NCBI GenBank assembly: GCA_945876035.1
Contig: CAMCMU010000017.1
Location: 20,566-84,565 of the forward strand
Direction of reading: 5' to 3'
DNA length: 64,000 nucleotides
Source: Schlesneria paludicola DSM 18645
Lineage (GTDB): Bacteria; Planctomycetota; Planctomycetia; Planctomycetales; Planctomycetaceae
Position numbers and translations under genes: made by a program. This document shows positions 1 through 9,764 of this stretch, in pieces. The notes under the pieces are model-generated. The model was not told where the DNA came from. It saw only the letters and a program-made list of their open reading frames with translations, and did no database searches. Each line of letters begins with the position of its first letter. The stretch's first letter is position 1.

Positions 1-28
1 TTCCGAATCGCTGGCGGGTCGAAACCGT

Positions 29-1279
29 TCAGCACTCGATCAACAAGCGAAAGGCATCGCCGAGCATTTGTACGAGTTTGGTGGTGAATCGAGCGGCATC
101 GGCTCCATTGATGACTCGGTGATCAAAAGAGAGCGACAACGGAAGCATCAGACGTTCGGTGACTTCACCGTCCACCAAGTGGAGTTGTTTTTGGCTGCGG
201 GACATCCCGAGAATGGCGACTTCCGGGAAGTTGATGATCGGTGTGAACGAGGTACATCCAAGACCTCCGAGATTGGTCATCGTGAACGTGCCCCCCTGCA
301 TCTCGCTGACTTGCAACTTTCGATCTCGGGCCTTGGCCGCGAGTTCAGACAGTTCGCCGGCCAATTGCAGGATGTTTTTTTGATCCACATTGCGAATCAC
401 CGGCACGACGAGGCCGTTCGGCGTATCGACGGCAACGCCAATGTGATAGTAGCGTTTTAGGATCACTTCGGATTTTGCGGAGTCAAAGCTGGCATTGAAT
501 TGAGGAAACTCTTTGAGACAGGCGACGAGTGCCTTGAGGGCGATGACGGTCATCGTCACCTTCGGCGAACCCTTGATCGCCGTCGCGACGATATGCTTGC
601 GGGCGGCTTCGGTTTCGGTGATATCCGCCTGATCATTCACGGTCACGTGTGGAATGTTTTGCCAAGCCAAGCAGAGATTGTTTGCCGCCGTCTTTTGCAG
701 TTTGGTCAAGGCCAGACGATCCACCGGGCCATAGAGCGAGAAGTCCGGCAACGGCGGTTCGATCAGACCGCGGCCGCCTCCGACCCCCGTTGTCGACAGC
801 GCACGTGCCACGTCTTCCAAAGTGATCCGTCCCCCAGAACCTGTTCCGGGAATGTGGGCCAAATTCAGGCCCAGTTCGCGTGCGAGGCGTCTTGTGGCCG
901 GGCCCGCCGGCAATGGCAAACTCGATCCTCGGGTCACGGCAGGCAGCGTGCGGACGGCGGTGACCACCTTGGAGGGGGCGTTGGCCACTGCCGTCACCGG
1001 ACTCGATCGGGTTCCTCCGTTGAGACTTCCGCCAGAGGCCGTCGTGGGTTCCATCTCGAAAATTGCCTGACCGGGTAATACGGTGTCCCCCTTTTTGACC
1101 AGCAGCTTGCCGATCATTCCCGCATGGGGGCAGGGGACTTCCATGACGGCTTTGTCCGTCTCCAATTCCACGACGATTTGCCCGGCTTGAATCACATCAC
1201 CGGCAGCAACATGCAGCGCGGCCACGTCGGCACTTTTCACGCCATCACCTAAGTTATCGACTTTGAATTCGATGGTCAT
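29..1279 (-). CDS. aceF: dihydrolipoamide acetyltransferase (pyruvate dehydrogenase E2)
   Basis: E2 core of the pyruvate dehydrogenase complex, which moves the acetyl group from E1 to coenzyme A in the cytoplasm. The 416-residue protein has one lipoyl domain (residues 1-76) with the lipoylated lysine in ETDKA (K43), a linker rich in Ala, Pro and Val, a peripheral subunit-binding domain (about 120-160) and a C-terminal catalytic domain ending near SFDHRVINGADAARF. The usual active-site aspartate of DHRxxDG is Asn here. I chose ATG at 1279 because the lipoyl domain begins there; an upstream in-frame start at 1309 would add ten unrelated residues. It lies 158 bp downstream of aceE on the same strand, so the two are probably one operon; the E3 gene is not seen and could lie beyond position 1. 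Confidence 0.93.
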   Translation of the reverse strand: MTIEFKVDNLGDGVKSADVAALHVAAGDVIQAGQIVVELETDKAVMEVPCPHAGMIGKLLVKKGDTVLPGQAIFEMEPTTASGGSLNGGTRSSPVTAVANAPSKVVTAVRTLPAVTRGSSLPLPAGPATRRLARELGLNLAHIPGTGSGGRITLEDVARALSTTGVGGGRGLIEPPLPDFSLYGPVDRLALTKLQKTAANNLCLAWQNIPHVTVNDQADITETEAARKHIVATAIKGSPKVTMTVIALKALVACLKEFPQFNASFDSAKSEVILKRYYHIGVAVDTPNGLVVPVIRNVDQKNILQLAGELSELAAKARDRKLQVSEMQGGTFTMTNLGGLGCTSFTPIINFPEVAILGMSRSQKQLHLVDGEVTERLMLPLSLSFDHRVINGADAARFTTKLVQMLGDAFRLLIEC

Positions 1280-1437
1280 CGTCACTCTCTTACAGGGGGC
1301 TTGGCCCATCAGACCTTAGATTTAGTTTTAGCCTTGCAGCTCATGGATTTCGCGGGACTAACGACCCAAAAATCGGTCTCTCTGTTTGCTTGTATGGGCT
1401 GCAACACTCTGACAACGTCCGCCGGCTGAATAATCAA

Positions 1438-4194
1438 TCAGGCGGTTGCCGGATCGACTTTTTCGGGATCGATTCCCAGATCTTTTAACGCTTGAGGCAA
1501 TTTTTTGACGTCGAAACGACCTTCGCTGCCGAGCGCCACCAGCGTGGTATACGCCACCGACTCGGCATCGATTTCAAAGTGACGTCGCAACTCTTCGCGT
1601 GACTCGCTCCGCCCAAATCCATCCGTCCCACAAACCACATAGTGAGCGGGAACATAAGGTCGAATCTGTTCGGCGACAAGCTGGACATTGTCACTCGAGG
1701 AAATAAACGGACCTTGGAGGCCACGGAATGAGTCCTCGATGTGACTGGTCTGTTGCTTCTGTTCGGGATGAAGTCGATTCCAACGAGCGATAGATTGAGC
1801 TTCTCTCTTCAGTTCGTTGTAACTGGTCACGCTCCAGACATCGGATTCGATGCCGTACTTTTCTGCCAGCAGCTTCTGAGCGCGAAGGACTTCTTTGAGC
1901 AGCGGTCCGCTGCCAAGAAGCTGCGGTCGTTTCGCTCGTTTCGCTGAGGGAACGGTGGGGTTGAGTGGATACAGTCCCTTCACGATTCCCCGTTCGACGC
2001 CGACCGGCATCGAGTCGGGCATGACATAGGATTCGTTGTAAACAGAGAGGTAGTAAAAAACGTCCTCACCGTCTGCGTACATCCGTCGCAGCCCATCCTG
2101 CACGATTACAGATAACTCGTAGCCATACGCGGGATCAAAAGCCAACAGGTTCGGGACGGTACTGGCCATCAATTGGCTATGACCGTCTTCATGCTGCAGA
2201 CCCTCACCGTTGAGCGTCGTCCGTCCCGATGTGCCTCCGCACAGAAAGCCCTTGCAGCGTGAATCTGCCGCGAGCCAGATTAGGTCACCCACCCTCTGAA
2301 ATCCGAACATCGAGTAGTAAACATAGAAGGGAATCATGTTCAGCCCGACGTTGGCATAAGCCGTGCCGACGGCGACGAATGACGACATCGCTCCCGCTTC
2401 GTTGATCCCTTCCATGAGGATCTGTCCCGTCGTCGACTCGGTATACGACATTGGCTGACCGGCATCGACGGGTGTGTACAGTTGTCCTTTGCTGGAATAG
2501 ATGCCGAAGGTGGCAAACAGAGCCTGCATGCCGAACGTCTGGGCCTCGTCAGGAATGATCGGAACAATCCGCTTGCCGATGTTCTTGTCACGCATCAACC
2601 AGCGAAGGATCGCGCCGAGGACTTGGGTTGTTGACCAATCCTTTCCAGCGCCGCTTGTGGCCTCGAGAAACTCGCCGATGCTCGGAATCGTCAGTCGTTC
2701 TGGGGTGGGGATCCGCACGGGCAGATAGCCGCCGAGCTTCTGTCGATGCTCATGGAGGTATTTCATCTCGGGACTGTCCGCCGGTGGCCGATAAAACGCC
2801 GCCGACTTTGCCTGTTCGTCGCTGAGCGGTAAGTTGAACCGATCGCGGAATTGAAGCAGCAGTGGCTCTTCAATGTTCTTCGTTTGGTGTGCCGTGTTCT
2901 TCCCCTCGCCCGCTTCACCCAAACCAAATCCCTTGACGGTGTGAGCCAAGACCACCGTCGGAGCTCCCTTATGCTCAGTGGCGACCTTGTACGCCGCATA
3001 AACCTTGATCGGATCGTGCCCGCCACGACGGAGGTTGCGGATCTGTTCGTCACTCAGATTTTCCACGAGTTTTAACAGATCGGGATGGCGACCAAAAAAA
3101 TCGTGACGAATGTACTCACCCGTCTCCACGCTGTATTTCTGAAACTGACCGTCCACCACTTCGCCAAGAGTCTGGACCAGCAGGCCATTGTTGTCGGCAT
3201 CGAACAGAGGCTGCCAGTCGCTTCCCCAAACAATCTTGATCACATTCCAGCCGGCTCCGCGGAAGACCCCTTCCAGCTCTTGAATAATCTTGCCATTGCC
3301 GCGAACCGGTCCGTCCAGTCGTTGCAGATTGCAGTTCACGACCCAGGTCAGATTATCGAGCGATTCTCTGGCACCCAGTGTGATTGCTCCCAGCGATTCC
3401 GGCTCATCGATTTCCCCGTCTCCCAAAAATGCCCAGACGTGCGATTTGGAAGTGTCGAGCAGTCCGCGGTGCTGCAAGTAGCGCAGGAACCGAGCCTGAT
3501 AGATTGAACAAATGGGACCCAGCCCCATCGAGACCGTCGGAAACTGCCAAAAATCGGGCATCAACCACGGATGAGGATAGGAAGACAGTCCCGTTCCACG
3601 CGGAAGTTCGCGACGAAATTGAACGAGGTTGTCTTCGGTCAAGCGGCCTTCGACAAACGCGCGTGAATACATTCCCGGAGACGAGTGCCCTTGGAAGTAA
3701 ATCAAGTCCCCTGTGTGATTGGCTGTCCGCGCATGGAAGAAGTGGTTGAAGCCCATTTCCACCAGTGTGGCGGATGAGGCAAACGTCGAGATGTGGCCCC
3801 CAACGCCGGATCCGGTGCGGTACGCCCGAACGACCATCGCCATGGCATTCCAACGGATGATACTTCGGAGTCTTCGTTCCACGACCCGATCACCCGGAAA
3901 CAGCGGTTCGGCTTCTGCAGGAATCGTGTTGATATAGGCGGTGGTGATGGATGGGACAACCGGAACACCGAGAGCCTGAGCGCGAGAATATAAGCGGGTC
4001 AGGAGTCGGCTAAACGCTTCTGCTCCGTGTCGTTGGATGACGTCATCGACAGACTCCATCCATTCGTCGAGTTCCTGCGGATCCATCACAACGACGGGCA
4101 CATCTGTGACATTGTCTGAGGAAACAGCAGTCTCCGCGGCCGGACTACGATCCGCCTTGCGTGAGGCCGCAGATACTTCGAAAACGGTGGCCAT
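1438..4194 (-). CDS. aceE: pyruvate dehydrogenase E1 component, homodimeric type
   Basis: Thiamine-diphosphate enzyme that decarboxylates pyruvate and acetylates the lipoyl group of AceF. The 918-residue length fits the single-chain AceE family rather than the split alpha/beta type. The thiamine-binding motif GDGEIDEPES starts near residue 258 and is followed, at the usual spacing, by VVNCNLQRLDGP; these are close to what I remember of Escherichia coli AceE. ATG 4194 (MATVFEV) was preferred to the in-frame start at 4311 because the extra 39 residues look unrelated; a GAGG sits about 12 bases upstream. The first 40 residues or so are low complexity. Expressed divergently from trxB. Confidence 0.95.
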   Translation of the reverse strand: MATVFEVSAASRKADRSPAAETAVSSDNVTDVPVVVMDPQELDEWMESVDDVIQRHGAEAFSRLLTRLYSRAQALGVPVVPSITTAYINTIPAEAEPLFPGDRVVERRLRSIIRWNAMAMVVRAYRTGSGVGGHISTFASSATLVEMGFNHFFHARTANHTGDLIYFQGHSSPGMYSRAFVEGRLTEDNLVQFRRELPRGTGLSSYPHPWLMPDFWQFPTVSMGLGPICSIYQARFLRYLQHRGLLDTSKSHVWAFLGDGEIDEPESLGAITLGARESLDNLTWVVNCNLQRLDGPVRGNGKIIQELEGVFRGAGWNVIKIVWGSDWQPLFDADNNGLLVQTLGEVVDGQFQKYSVETGEYIRHDFFGRHPDLLKLVENLSDEQIRNLRRGGHDPIKVYAAYKVATEHKGAPTVVLAHTVKGFGLGEAGEGKNTAHQTKNIEEPLLLQFRDRFNLPLSDEQAKSAAFYRPPADSPEMKYLHEHRQKLGGYLPVRIPTPERLTIPSIGEFLEATSGAGKDWSTTQVLGAILRWLMRDKNIGKRIVPIIPDEAQTFGMQALFATFGIYSSKGQLYTPVDAGQPMSYTESTTGQILMEGINEAGAMSSFVAVGTAYANVGLNMIPFYVYYSMFGFQRVGDLIWLAADSRCKGFLCGGTSGRTTLNGEGLQHEDGHSQLMASTVPNLLAFDPAYGYELSVIVQDGLRRMYADGEDVFYYLSVYNESYVMPDSMPVGVERGIVKGLYPLNPTVPSAKRAKRPQLLGSGPLLKEVLRAQKLLAEKYGIESDVWSVTSYNELKREAQSIARWNRLHPEQKQQTSHIEDSFRGLQGPFISSSDNVQLVAEQIRPYVPAHYVVCGTDGFGRSESREELRRHFEIDAESVAYTTLVALGSEGRFDVKKLPQALKDLGIDPEKVDPATA

Positions 4195-4705
4195 CGGTTC
4201 GATCAACCTCGCTCTGTAATTGTGGAGCCGACGCCGCTGTGCGGTGCCGAAACCCCAAATAATCGATCCATTACCCAACGCTTGTCGGAAAACCGAAATT
4301 GGGTGCCGCATTCTAACAGTTCGCGGCCACTCTGCACAGACCGCCGGAGAGTCTCACCACCATCGTCTAAAATTATGACGTCCAGTACTCGGCATCGCCA
4401 TCAACGATGACTCCTCTGCCTTTGGGAGAGCACCCCAAGGACTCCTCGCAGACGTTTTTTGGCAGGCGACGATGGTGGATTTTGAATCACCACACATGCC
4501 GTTGGAACCAAGAGTTTTTTAGGCAGCGGGGGCCAATCACGGATCAGGATCCCGTTCGGGTCGGGCGCCCGGCGTTTGCCATTCTGTGGTAGCGATTGTG
4601 TGGGCCACCAAAAGACTCGGTTGCCGGTCCGTTCTAGCAGAGGTATCGTGCACCCGCACCCCAGCAGTTTCGAAAAAATCGGTCGTCCATTTGAGGAGTC
4701 GCAGC
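4195..4705. other. divergent intergenic region between aceE and trxB
   Basis: This 511-base stretch holds the promoters of the two divergent genes. I see no gene. An imperfect inverted repeat (GGTGGATT, TTG, AATCACC) lies near 4470-4490 and could be an operator, but nothing else supports that. Confidence 0.5.
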
Positions 4706-5755
4706 GTGACGGAACGAGTAGTCATCATTGGGTCTGGTCCCGCGGGATGGGCGGCCGCAATCTATGCCTCAAGAGCCAATTTGGAACCCCTTGTTTTTGA
4801 AGGGGCATTGACCGAAGAAAATCGAATGCAGGGCACATTGCCACTCGGACAACTGTCTCTGACAACCGAGGTGGAAAACTATCCGGGTTTTCCGGGTGGC
4901 AATTTGTCTCAGTATCTCGCCACCGCATTGCCGGAATCGCAGCGAAAATTCATGGCTCCTCATGGTGGCCACGGAGTGACCGGTCCGGAGTTGATGGAGT
5001 TGATGCGTCAGCAAGCGAAGAACTTTGGCACGCGTGTGATCACAGACGACGTCATCGAGGTCGATTTGTCGTCTCGGCCATTTCACATCAGACGTCTCGA
5101 GGGCGATCCGGTGGACGCGCAGTCGATCATCATCGCCACCGGGGCTCGAGCCAACTATCTGGGCCTGCCGTCAGAGGATCGTTTCAAAAATTTGGGTGTC
5201 TCGGCGTGTGCCGTCTGTGATGGGGCGCTTCCCCGCTTTCGAAATCAGCCTTTGGTTGTCGTGGGTGGTGGCGACAGTGCCATGGAAGAAGCGAGCTATC
5301 TCGCTAAATTTGCCTCGACCGTGTACCTCGTGCATCGTCGAGGCGAGTTTCGAGCGAGCAAGATCATGGCGCAACGAGTGATTGAAAATCCCAAAATCAG
5401 CGTCAAGTGGTTTTCCGGAGTGGAGGAGGTTCTCGGCGATGAGAGGTCGGGAGTAACGGGTGTCCGTCTCCGGAACCTGCAGACCAACAGCACCGAAGAT
5501 GTGGTCGCCGCGGGGATGTTTTGTGCCATTGGTCACTCACCCAATACGGACTTCCTCAAGGGTCAAATCCAGACAGATGACAAGGGTTACGTGGTGTACA
5601 CGCAGCCTTTCCGGACGAATACCAGCGTCGAGGGAGTGTTCGCGGCCGGTGATGTGGCGGACAGTTATTATCGTCAAGCGATTACTTCTGCTGGAACCGG
5701 TTGCATGGCCGCTCTGGACGCCGAACGCTGGCTGGCGGCCGAGGGCGTCCATTAA
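4706..5755 (+). CDS. trxB: thioredoxin-disulfide reductase
   Basis: FAD flavoenzyme that passes electrons from NADPH to thioredoxin. The 349-residue protein opens with the FAD-binding GSGPAG motif (residues 8-13), has the redox-active pair CAVC (C168 and C171) followed by DGALP, then the NADPH-binding [10 protein letters not shown] and a C-terminal FAD contact in [10 protein letters not shown]. It is about 30 residues longer than typical TrxB, partly through an insertion around [18 protein letters not shown]. Start chosen at GTG 4706 because GAGGAG (4693-4698) lies seven bases upstream and the FAD motif follows at once; an in-frame ATG at 4586 would add 40 residues with no family resemblance. 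No thioredoxin gene is adjacent. Confidence 0.93.
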   Translation: MTERVVIIGSGPAGWAAAIYASRANLEPLVFEGALTEENRMQGTLPLGQLSLTTEVENYPGFPGGNLSQYLATALPESQRKFMAPHGGHGVTGPELMELMRQQAKNFGTRVITDDVIEVDLSSRPFHIRRLEGDPVDAQSIIIATGARANYLGLPSEDRFKNLGVSACAVCDGALPRFRNQPLVVVGGGDSAMEEASYLAKFASTVYLVHRRGEFRASKIMAQRVIENPKISVKWFSGVEEVLGDERSGVTGVRLRNLQTNSTEDVVAAGMFCAIGHSPNTDFLKGQIQTDDKGYVVYTQPFRTNTSVEGVFAAGDVADSYYRQAITSAGTGCMAALDAERWLAAEGVH

Positions 5756-5994
5756 TTCTCACCCCCTTGTGGACGTGATACGCCACGTCGTCAAACGTCA
5801 TATCGTGCCACCCGAGTCACAAACCCAACAGCCACAATCATCCGTTACGGAAGGTCTAACGCCGACATCTCTCCGCAGCGCGCGATTCTTGTCCGTTCGG
5901 AATTCAAGGTTCAACACGACTCCTCAAACGGTATTGCAGTGTTAGAACCTGCCTCCGTTTTCACTGACGATCCCACTCAGGAAACCGTTTCATC

Positions 5995-7173
5995 ATGCTG
6001 ACTCAGGAAGGCTGTCTCGCCCGGCGGATTCGACTTTGGGAGTCTGTGCCGGACACGTATGAATGGTTGCTTGTTGCCGATCCCCGGCACGTGCTCTATT
6101 TGTCCAACTTCATGGTTCATCCGCTGACGTTTTCGGCGGGGGAACGGTGTTGGCTGCTGCTGCAACGAGACGGCCGGGCGACGCTACTCGGTGACAACTT
6201 CACGCTCCGTTCCCGGGCGGGTGTACCGTTCGTTGACGACGAAGTGATGGTCAAGTGGTACGACCATCAGCACTCGGTCATCAATCGGGATCATGCGTTG
6301 CTCGCGGCCACGGAACAGATCGCCGATCGGCTCTTCGGTCGTGCGGGGGCTGTGGAAGCGGAGTGGCTGCCGGTGGGTGCGTTTGAGTTGCTGGGTCTGG
6401 ATCACGAACATCATTCCGTCCGGCGAGAAGCGAAAGACATCGGCCAGCGAGGAGCCGTCGATCTGGGAACCACACTCCGCGGGTTGCGCCGTCAAAAACA
6501 CCCCGATGAGATCGCGCTTCTGAAAGAGTGCATGCGCGCCGGCGAAGCGGGGATGCTCCGTCTGCGAGAGATCATTCGGCCCGGGATTTCGGAGTTCGAG
6601 ATCTTTCGTGAAATCCACGCAGCCACTCTGGCGGCCGCAGGACGACCCTGCTTGATCTATGGTGACTTCCGTGCTGCCAACGGTTCCAAACCAAAAGTCG
6701 GTGGACTCCCGACGGACTACAAGTTGCAACCGGGCGATATGTTTACGCTGGATTATTCGGTCGTTCTCGACGGCTACCGATCGGACTTCACGAACTGTCT
6801 GACGGTTGGCGAGCCGTCTTTGGATCAGCAGCGTTTGTTCGATCTGGTCTCCGCGGCGCAGCGTGCCGGTGAAGCGGTGTGCCGTGCGGGCACCAAGGCC
6901 CGTGATGTCTTTCATGCCGTCAACCAGCCGATTCTCGAGGCCGGTCTCGCCGCACACTTCGCACATCACGCCGGTCACGGTATCGGGCTGGCTCACCCCG
7001 AAGCCCCGATTCTTGTCCCCGAAAGCGACGATGTCTTAATGGCCGGAGACGTCGTGACCCTCGAACCGGGTCTGTACGTCGAAGGCCTCGGTGGTCTTCG
7101 TATTGAACACAATTACCGCATCACGGACGCGGGATATGAACGCTTAAGTAACCACGTCATCTCGTTGACATAA
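5995..7173 (+). CDS. M24-family metallopeptidase (Xaa-Pro aminopeptidase-like)
   Basis: Creatinase/prolidase-fold peptidase expected to remove N-terminal residues ahead of proline, or to act as a dipeptidase. The 392-residue protein has the two-domain layout: an N-terminal creatinase-like domain (to about residue 160) and a catalytic pita-bread domain. All five metal ligands are visible in order: Asp in LDYSVV, Asp in SDFTN, His in HAGHGIGL, Glu in TLEPGLY and Glu in RIEHNY. ATG 5995 is preceded by CAGGAAAC about ten bases upstream. No signal peptide, so probably cytoplasmic. The exact substrate cannot be read from sequence. Confidence 0.88.
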   Translation: MLTQEGCLARRIRLWESVPDTYEWLLVADPRHVLYLSNFMVHPLTFSAGERCWLLLQRDGRATLLGDNFTLRSRAGVPFVDDEVMVKWYDHQHSVINRDHALLAATEQIADRLFGRAGAVEAEWLPVGAFELLGLDHEHHSVRREAKDIGQRGAVDLGTTLRGLRRQKHPDEIALLKECMRAGEAGMLRLREIIRPGISEFEIFREIHAATLAAAGRPCLIYGDFRAANGSKPKVGGLPTDYKLQPGDMFTLDYSVVLDGYRSDFTNCLTVGEPSLDQQRLFDLVSAAQRAGEAVCRAGTKARDVFHAVNQPILEAGLAAHFAHHAGHGIGLAHPEAPILVPESDDVLMAGDVVTLEPGLYVEGLGGLRIEHNYRITDAGYERLSNHVISLT

Positions 7174-7226
7174 CCCGTCGAGGGCGGACCTGCCGTCTTG
7201 CAAAATTGCTCTGGAAAGGAATGACA

Positions 7227-7574
7227 ATGCCGAAGGTTGATTGGAACTATCATCGCACAGGTTGCAAGACCTGCAGTCGGGCGACCGAATTCCTCGCTCA
7301 GGAAAACGTCACCATTGCCGAGCAGATCGATGCCAAGAAAATCGCTCTGTTGCCAGAGCAGGCGCTCCAACTCGTCTCCCAGGCGCATCAGCTCTATGTC
7401 ACAAAAGGATCGAAAGTCATTCACGTTGATTTGAAAAAACAACGTCCGGACGACGAGACATTGCTCGGACTGCTCATCGGCCCCAGTGGGAAACTACGAG
7501 CCCCGACTCTGAAAATCGGCAAGACGCTGGTCGTCGGATTTGATCAGGCGACCTACGAACACGTCTTTCGGTGA
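7227..7574 (+). CDS. ArsC/glutaredoxin-fold thiol protein
   Basis: Small (115-residue) protein of the ArsC-like thioredoxin-fold group. The visible features are an N-terminal strand followed by TGCKTCSRA, giving a CxxC pair at C13 and C16, and a C-terminal GKLRAPTLKIGKTLVVGF that corresponds to the cis-proline and RxP region of ArsC/Spx relatives. Planctomycete relatives, as I recall, are annotated as ArsC family proteins of unknown substrate and some carry selenocysteine; here both positions are cysteine. Start at ATG 7227, six bases after GGAAAGGA (7213-7220); the ATG at 7221 directly abuts that site and is less likely. A terminator follows 150 bases downstream. Arsenate reduction is not demonstrated. 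Confidence 0.75.
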   Translation: MPKVDWNYHRTGCKTCSRATEFLAQENVTIAEQIDAKKIALLPEQALQLVSQAHQLYVTKGSKVIHVDLKKQRPDDETLLGLLIGPSGKLRAPTLKIGKTLVVGFDQATYEHVFR

Positions 7575-7725
7575 TCGATCAGCAACACGATGGCGAGTCT
7601 CCAAAAACGGGACTGCGGAAAACGAAATCCGTCGCGTGCCCAATCGCGGCGGGTGTCTTGGGACCGGATCTGCGACGGATTAGAAAAAACGTCTGCCGCA
7701 TGGACTTGATCCTTTCGCCCGTCAC

Positions 7726-7756
7726 ATCCCGTCCTTCAGGAACGGGATTCGTTTTT
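7726..7756 (+). terminator. Rho-independent terminator after the ArsC-like gene
   Basis: A perfect 7-bp stem ATCCCGT / ACGGGAT (7726-7732 with 7742-7748) encloses a loop that can pair further through CCT/AGG, followed by a run of five T at 7752-7756. It faces the convergent hydroxyacid dehydrogenase gene. Confidence 0.65.
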
Positions 7757-7832
7757 GGGAAGAAAATCGAGGCGTGACAGCACGGGGGAAAAGTTGTGCT
7801 GTCGGTCAGGATTCTGGACACGGGATGACTAA

Positions 7833-8780
7833 TTATACCACCCGTCCCGGCAGCGGTTCGTGACGCAAACCGGCCATTAAATTTTCGACTGTCATTTCCA
7901 TCATCCGTCTTCGTGTCCGATCGGAAGCGGTCCCCAGGTGAGGGGTGATGATGAGATTGTCGAGTTTCAGAAGTGGATGATTACGCGGTAGCGGTTCCGG
8001 AGAGGTCACGTCGATGGCTGCCGCGGCAATGCGGCGCGATGTGAGCGCTTCGAAGAGAGCCTCATGATTCACAACCGGTCCGCGTGCGACGTTGATCAGA
8101 ATGCCCGTCGGTTTCATGAGCGAAAATTCTCGGGTGCCGATCAGGTCGGTGGTTTCCACCGTCAGAGGGCAATTGAGTGCCACGAAATCGCTTTCCAGCA
8201 ACAGTTCTTCGAGGCTACAGTAGGTGGCTCCCAGTTCCTGTTCCGCGGCTGGGTCACGTCTTCGATTGTGATACAGGATCCGCATGTCGAAAGCTCGGGC
8301 GCGTCGAGCCACTTGCTGACCGATGCGACCGAGGCCCACGATGCCAAGAGTACTGCCCGTCACCTCCATGCCGATCAGTTGTGAGGGGTCGTAGTGTGTG
8401 AACTCCGGAGACCGTGCGAATCGGTCCCCAATCACGACATTGCGCGCCGCCGCCAACATCAACGCCAACGTCATATCGGCGGTCGATGCATCCACGCACC
8501 CCGGTGTATTTCCCACGGCCACGCCACGTGCCTTCGCCGCGTCACAGTCGATGTGATCGACACCCACACCAAAATTGCTAACGATTCGAAGATTGGGTAT
8601 GCGGTCCATCAACGGCCCATCCACCTGCGGATGACCATAGGTAATCAGGGCGACTACGCGTTTCACGGCTTCAGAGCTCGCAGAGTCGTCCCATTCGAGG
8701 ACTTCTATGTCCGGTCCGAGTAATTCAAAGAATAACGCCGGAAGGCGATCGCCCATAACCGAGATTCGAGACGGTGACAT
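7833..8780 (-). CDS. D-2-hydroxyacid dehydrogenase (glyoxylate/hydroxypyruvate reductase-like)
   Basis: NAD(P)-dependent oxidoreductase acting on 2-keto/2-hydroxy acids. The 315-residue protein has the split catalytic domain of the family, a Rossmann motif GLGRIGQQVARRA, and the catalytic residues Arg in NVARGPVV, Glu in TSPEPLP and His in TPHLGTAS. The pair of arginines in YHNRRRDP after the second strand of the nucleotide domain suggests NADP(H), as in glyoxylate/hydroxypyruvate reductases; this is inference. ATG 8780 has AAGGG seven bases upstream; an in-frame start at 8813 adds eleven unrelated residues. Neighbouring metW lies upstream on the same strand after about 130 bases. Confidence 0.88.
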   Translation of the reverse strand: MSPSRISVMGDRLPALFFELLGPDIEVLEWDDSASSEAVKRVVALITYGHPQVDGPLMDRIPNLRIVSNFGVGVDHIDCDAAKARGVAVGNTPGCVDASTADMTLALMLAAARNVVIGDRFARSPEFTHYDPSQLIGMEVTGSTLGIVGLGRIGQQVARRARAFDMRILYHNRRRDPAAEQELGATYCSLEELLLESDFVALNCPLTVETTDLIGTREFSLMKPTGILINVARGPVVNHEALFEALTSRRIAAAAIDVTSPEPLPRNHPLLKLDNLIITPHLGTASDRTRRRMMEMTVENLMAGLRHEPLPGRVV

Positions 8781-8907
8781 GAGAGACCCTTGCGATGGAG
8801 AAGGAGGATCCAAAAAATGCGGGTTTTTAACGAAGGCGGCCGCACGGGGGCGGCTTCAGCAACCCTCATCGGCACCGGTGCGGAACGCCCGTCACGACCG
8901 AGCGGGG

Positions 8908-9525
8908 CTACTTCTGTGCGAGGACATACAACGCACTGTCGGCTCGCAGATTGGCCGCCCAAGCGCCCATCGCCGAACGTCCGCGGATGATCGGGATTTC
9001 GTCGACGACACGAATCGTCAACTGTTGACACAGGTCTCTGAAATCGAGCATCGACAAGAAGTGAAGGTTGGGCGTGTTGTACCAGTCGTAAGGCAGGGAG
9101 CCCGTCATCGGGGCACGGCCCTGCCATAAGATCTGCAGGCGAACCCGCCAATGACCGTAGTTCGGTACTAACACCACGGCTTGTTTGGCAACCCGAAGCA
9201 TTCGTTGCAACAGGACCTTGGGGTGTCGGACCTGCTGCAGCGTCTGGCTCAGGACTGCAAAATCGAAAGAGTCATCGGGGACTTCATCGAGACCTCTGTC
9301 AAGATCTGCTTGGATGATGGGCATCCCCTTGCAAATGGCCTCGATCACTCCCCGATGATCCAACTCGATTCCTTGGACGGAGCACTGCGCTTCGTCTCGC
9401 AGCCGGCTCAACAACCGTCCGTCTCCACAGCCGAGATCGAGAACACGACGCTCTCGGCCAATTTGGTCCATGATCAGTCGATCCGTCAGGGCGGCGGTGG
9501 TGTCGGGAAGGCAATAACGGGGCAT
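8908..9525 (-). CDS. metW: MetW-like class I methyltransferase
   Basis: SAM-dependent methyltransferase fold of the MetW family, whose members often accompany MetX in methionine synthesis. Visible are the SAM motif RRVLDLGCGDGRLLSRL, the acidic end of strand 2 (GIELD), QADLDRGL, and the MetW-typical block SFDFAVLSQTLQQVRHP and FVVPNYGHWRVR-like LVPNYGHWRVRLQILWQG. The protein is 205 residues from ATG 9525, the usual length. A longer reading from TTG 9642 is open but adds 39 residues without resemblance, and no strong ribosome site decides between them. No metX or metA is present in the window, so its pathway role is inferred only from family. Confidence 0.82.
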   Translation of the reverse strand: MPRYCLPDTTAALTDRLIMDQIGRERRVLDLGCGDGRLLSRLRDEAQCSVQGIELDHRGVIEAICKGMPIIQADLDRGLDEVPDDSFDFAVLSQTLQQVRHPKVLLQRMLRVAKQAVVLVPNYGHWRVRLQILWQGRAPMTGSLPYDWYNTPNLHFLSMLDFRDLCQQLTIRVVDEIPIIRGRSAMGAWAANLRADSALYVLAQK

Positions 9526-9764
9526 ATGAAGTCTGTCGGAATATCGAGAAGTAGCCAATCGCGGAGCCGAAAATGTCTGACGCGTCGTCGGACGTTCCAC
9601 GGATACGGCGGCTTTGCCTTTAAAAAATTCTGAAGCAAGCAAGTCACGTGGGATCGTAGTCAGTCCGATCCAGAGGGACTATGATCCGTTTCTGTCGCGA
9701 CTGCAAGTTCAAATGCGGTGGCGTTGATCTTCGTTCTCTCCCTTTGAATTTTTGATCCAAAACC

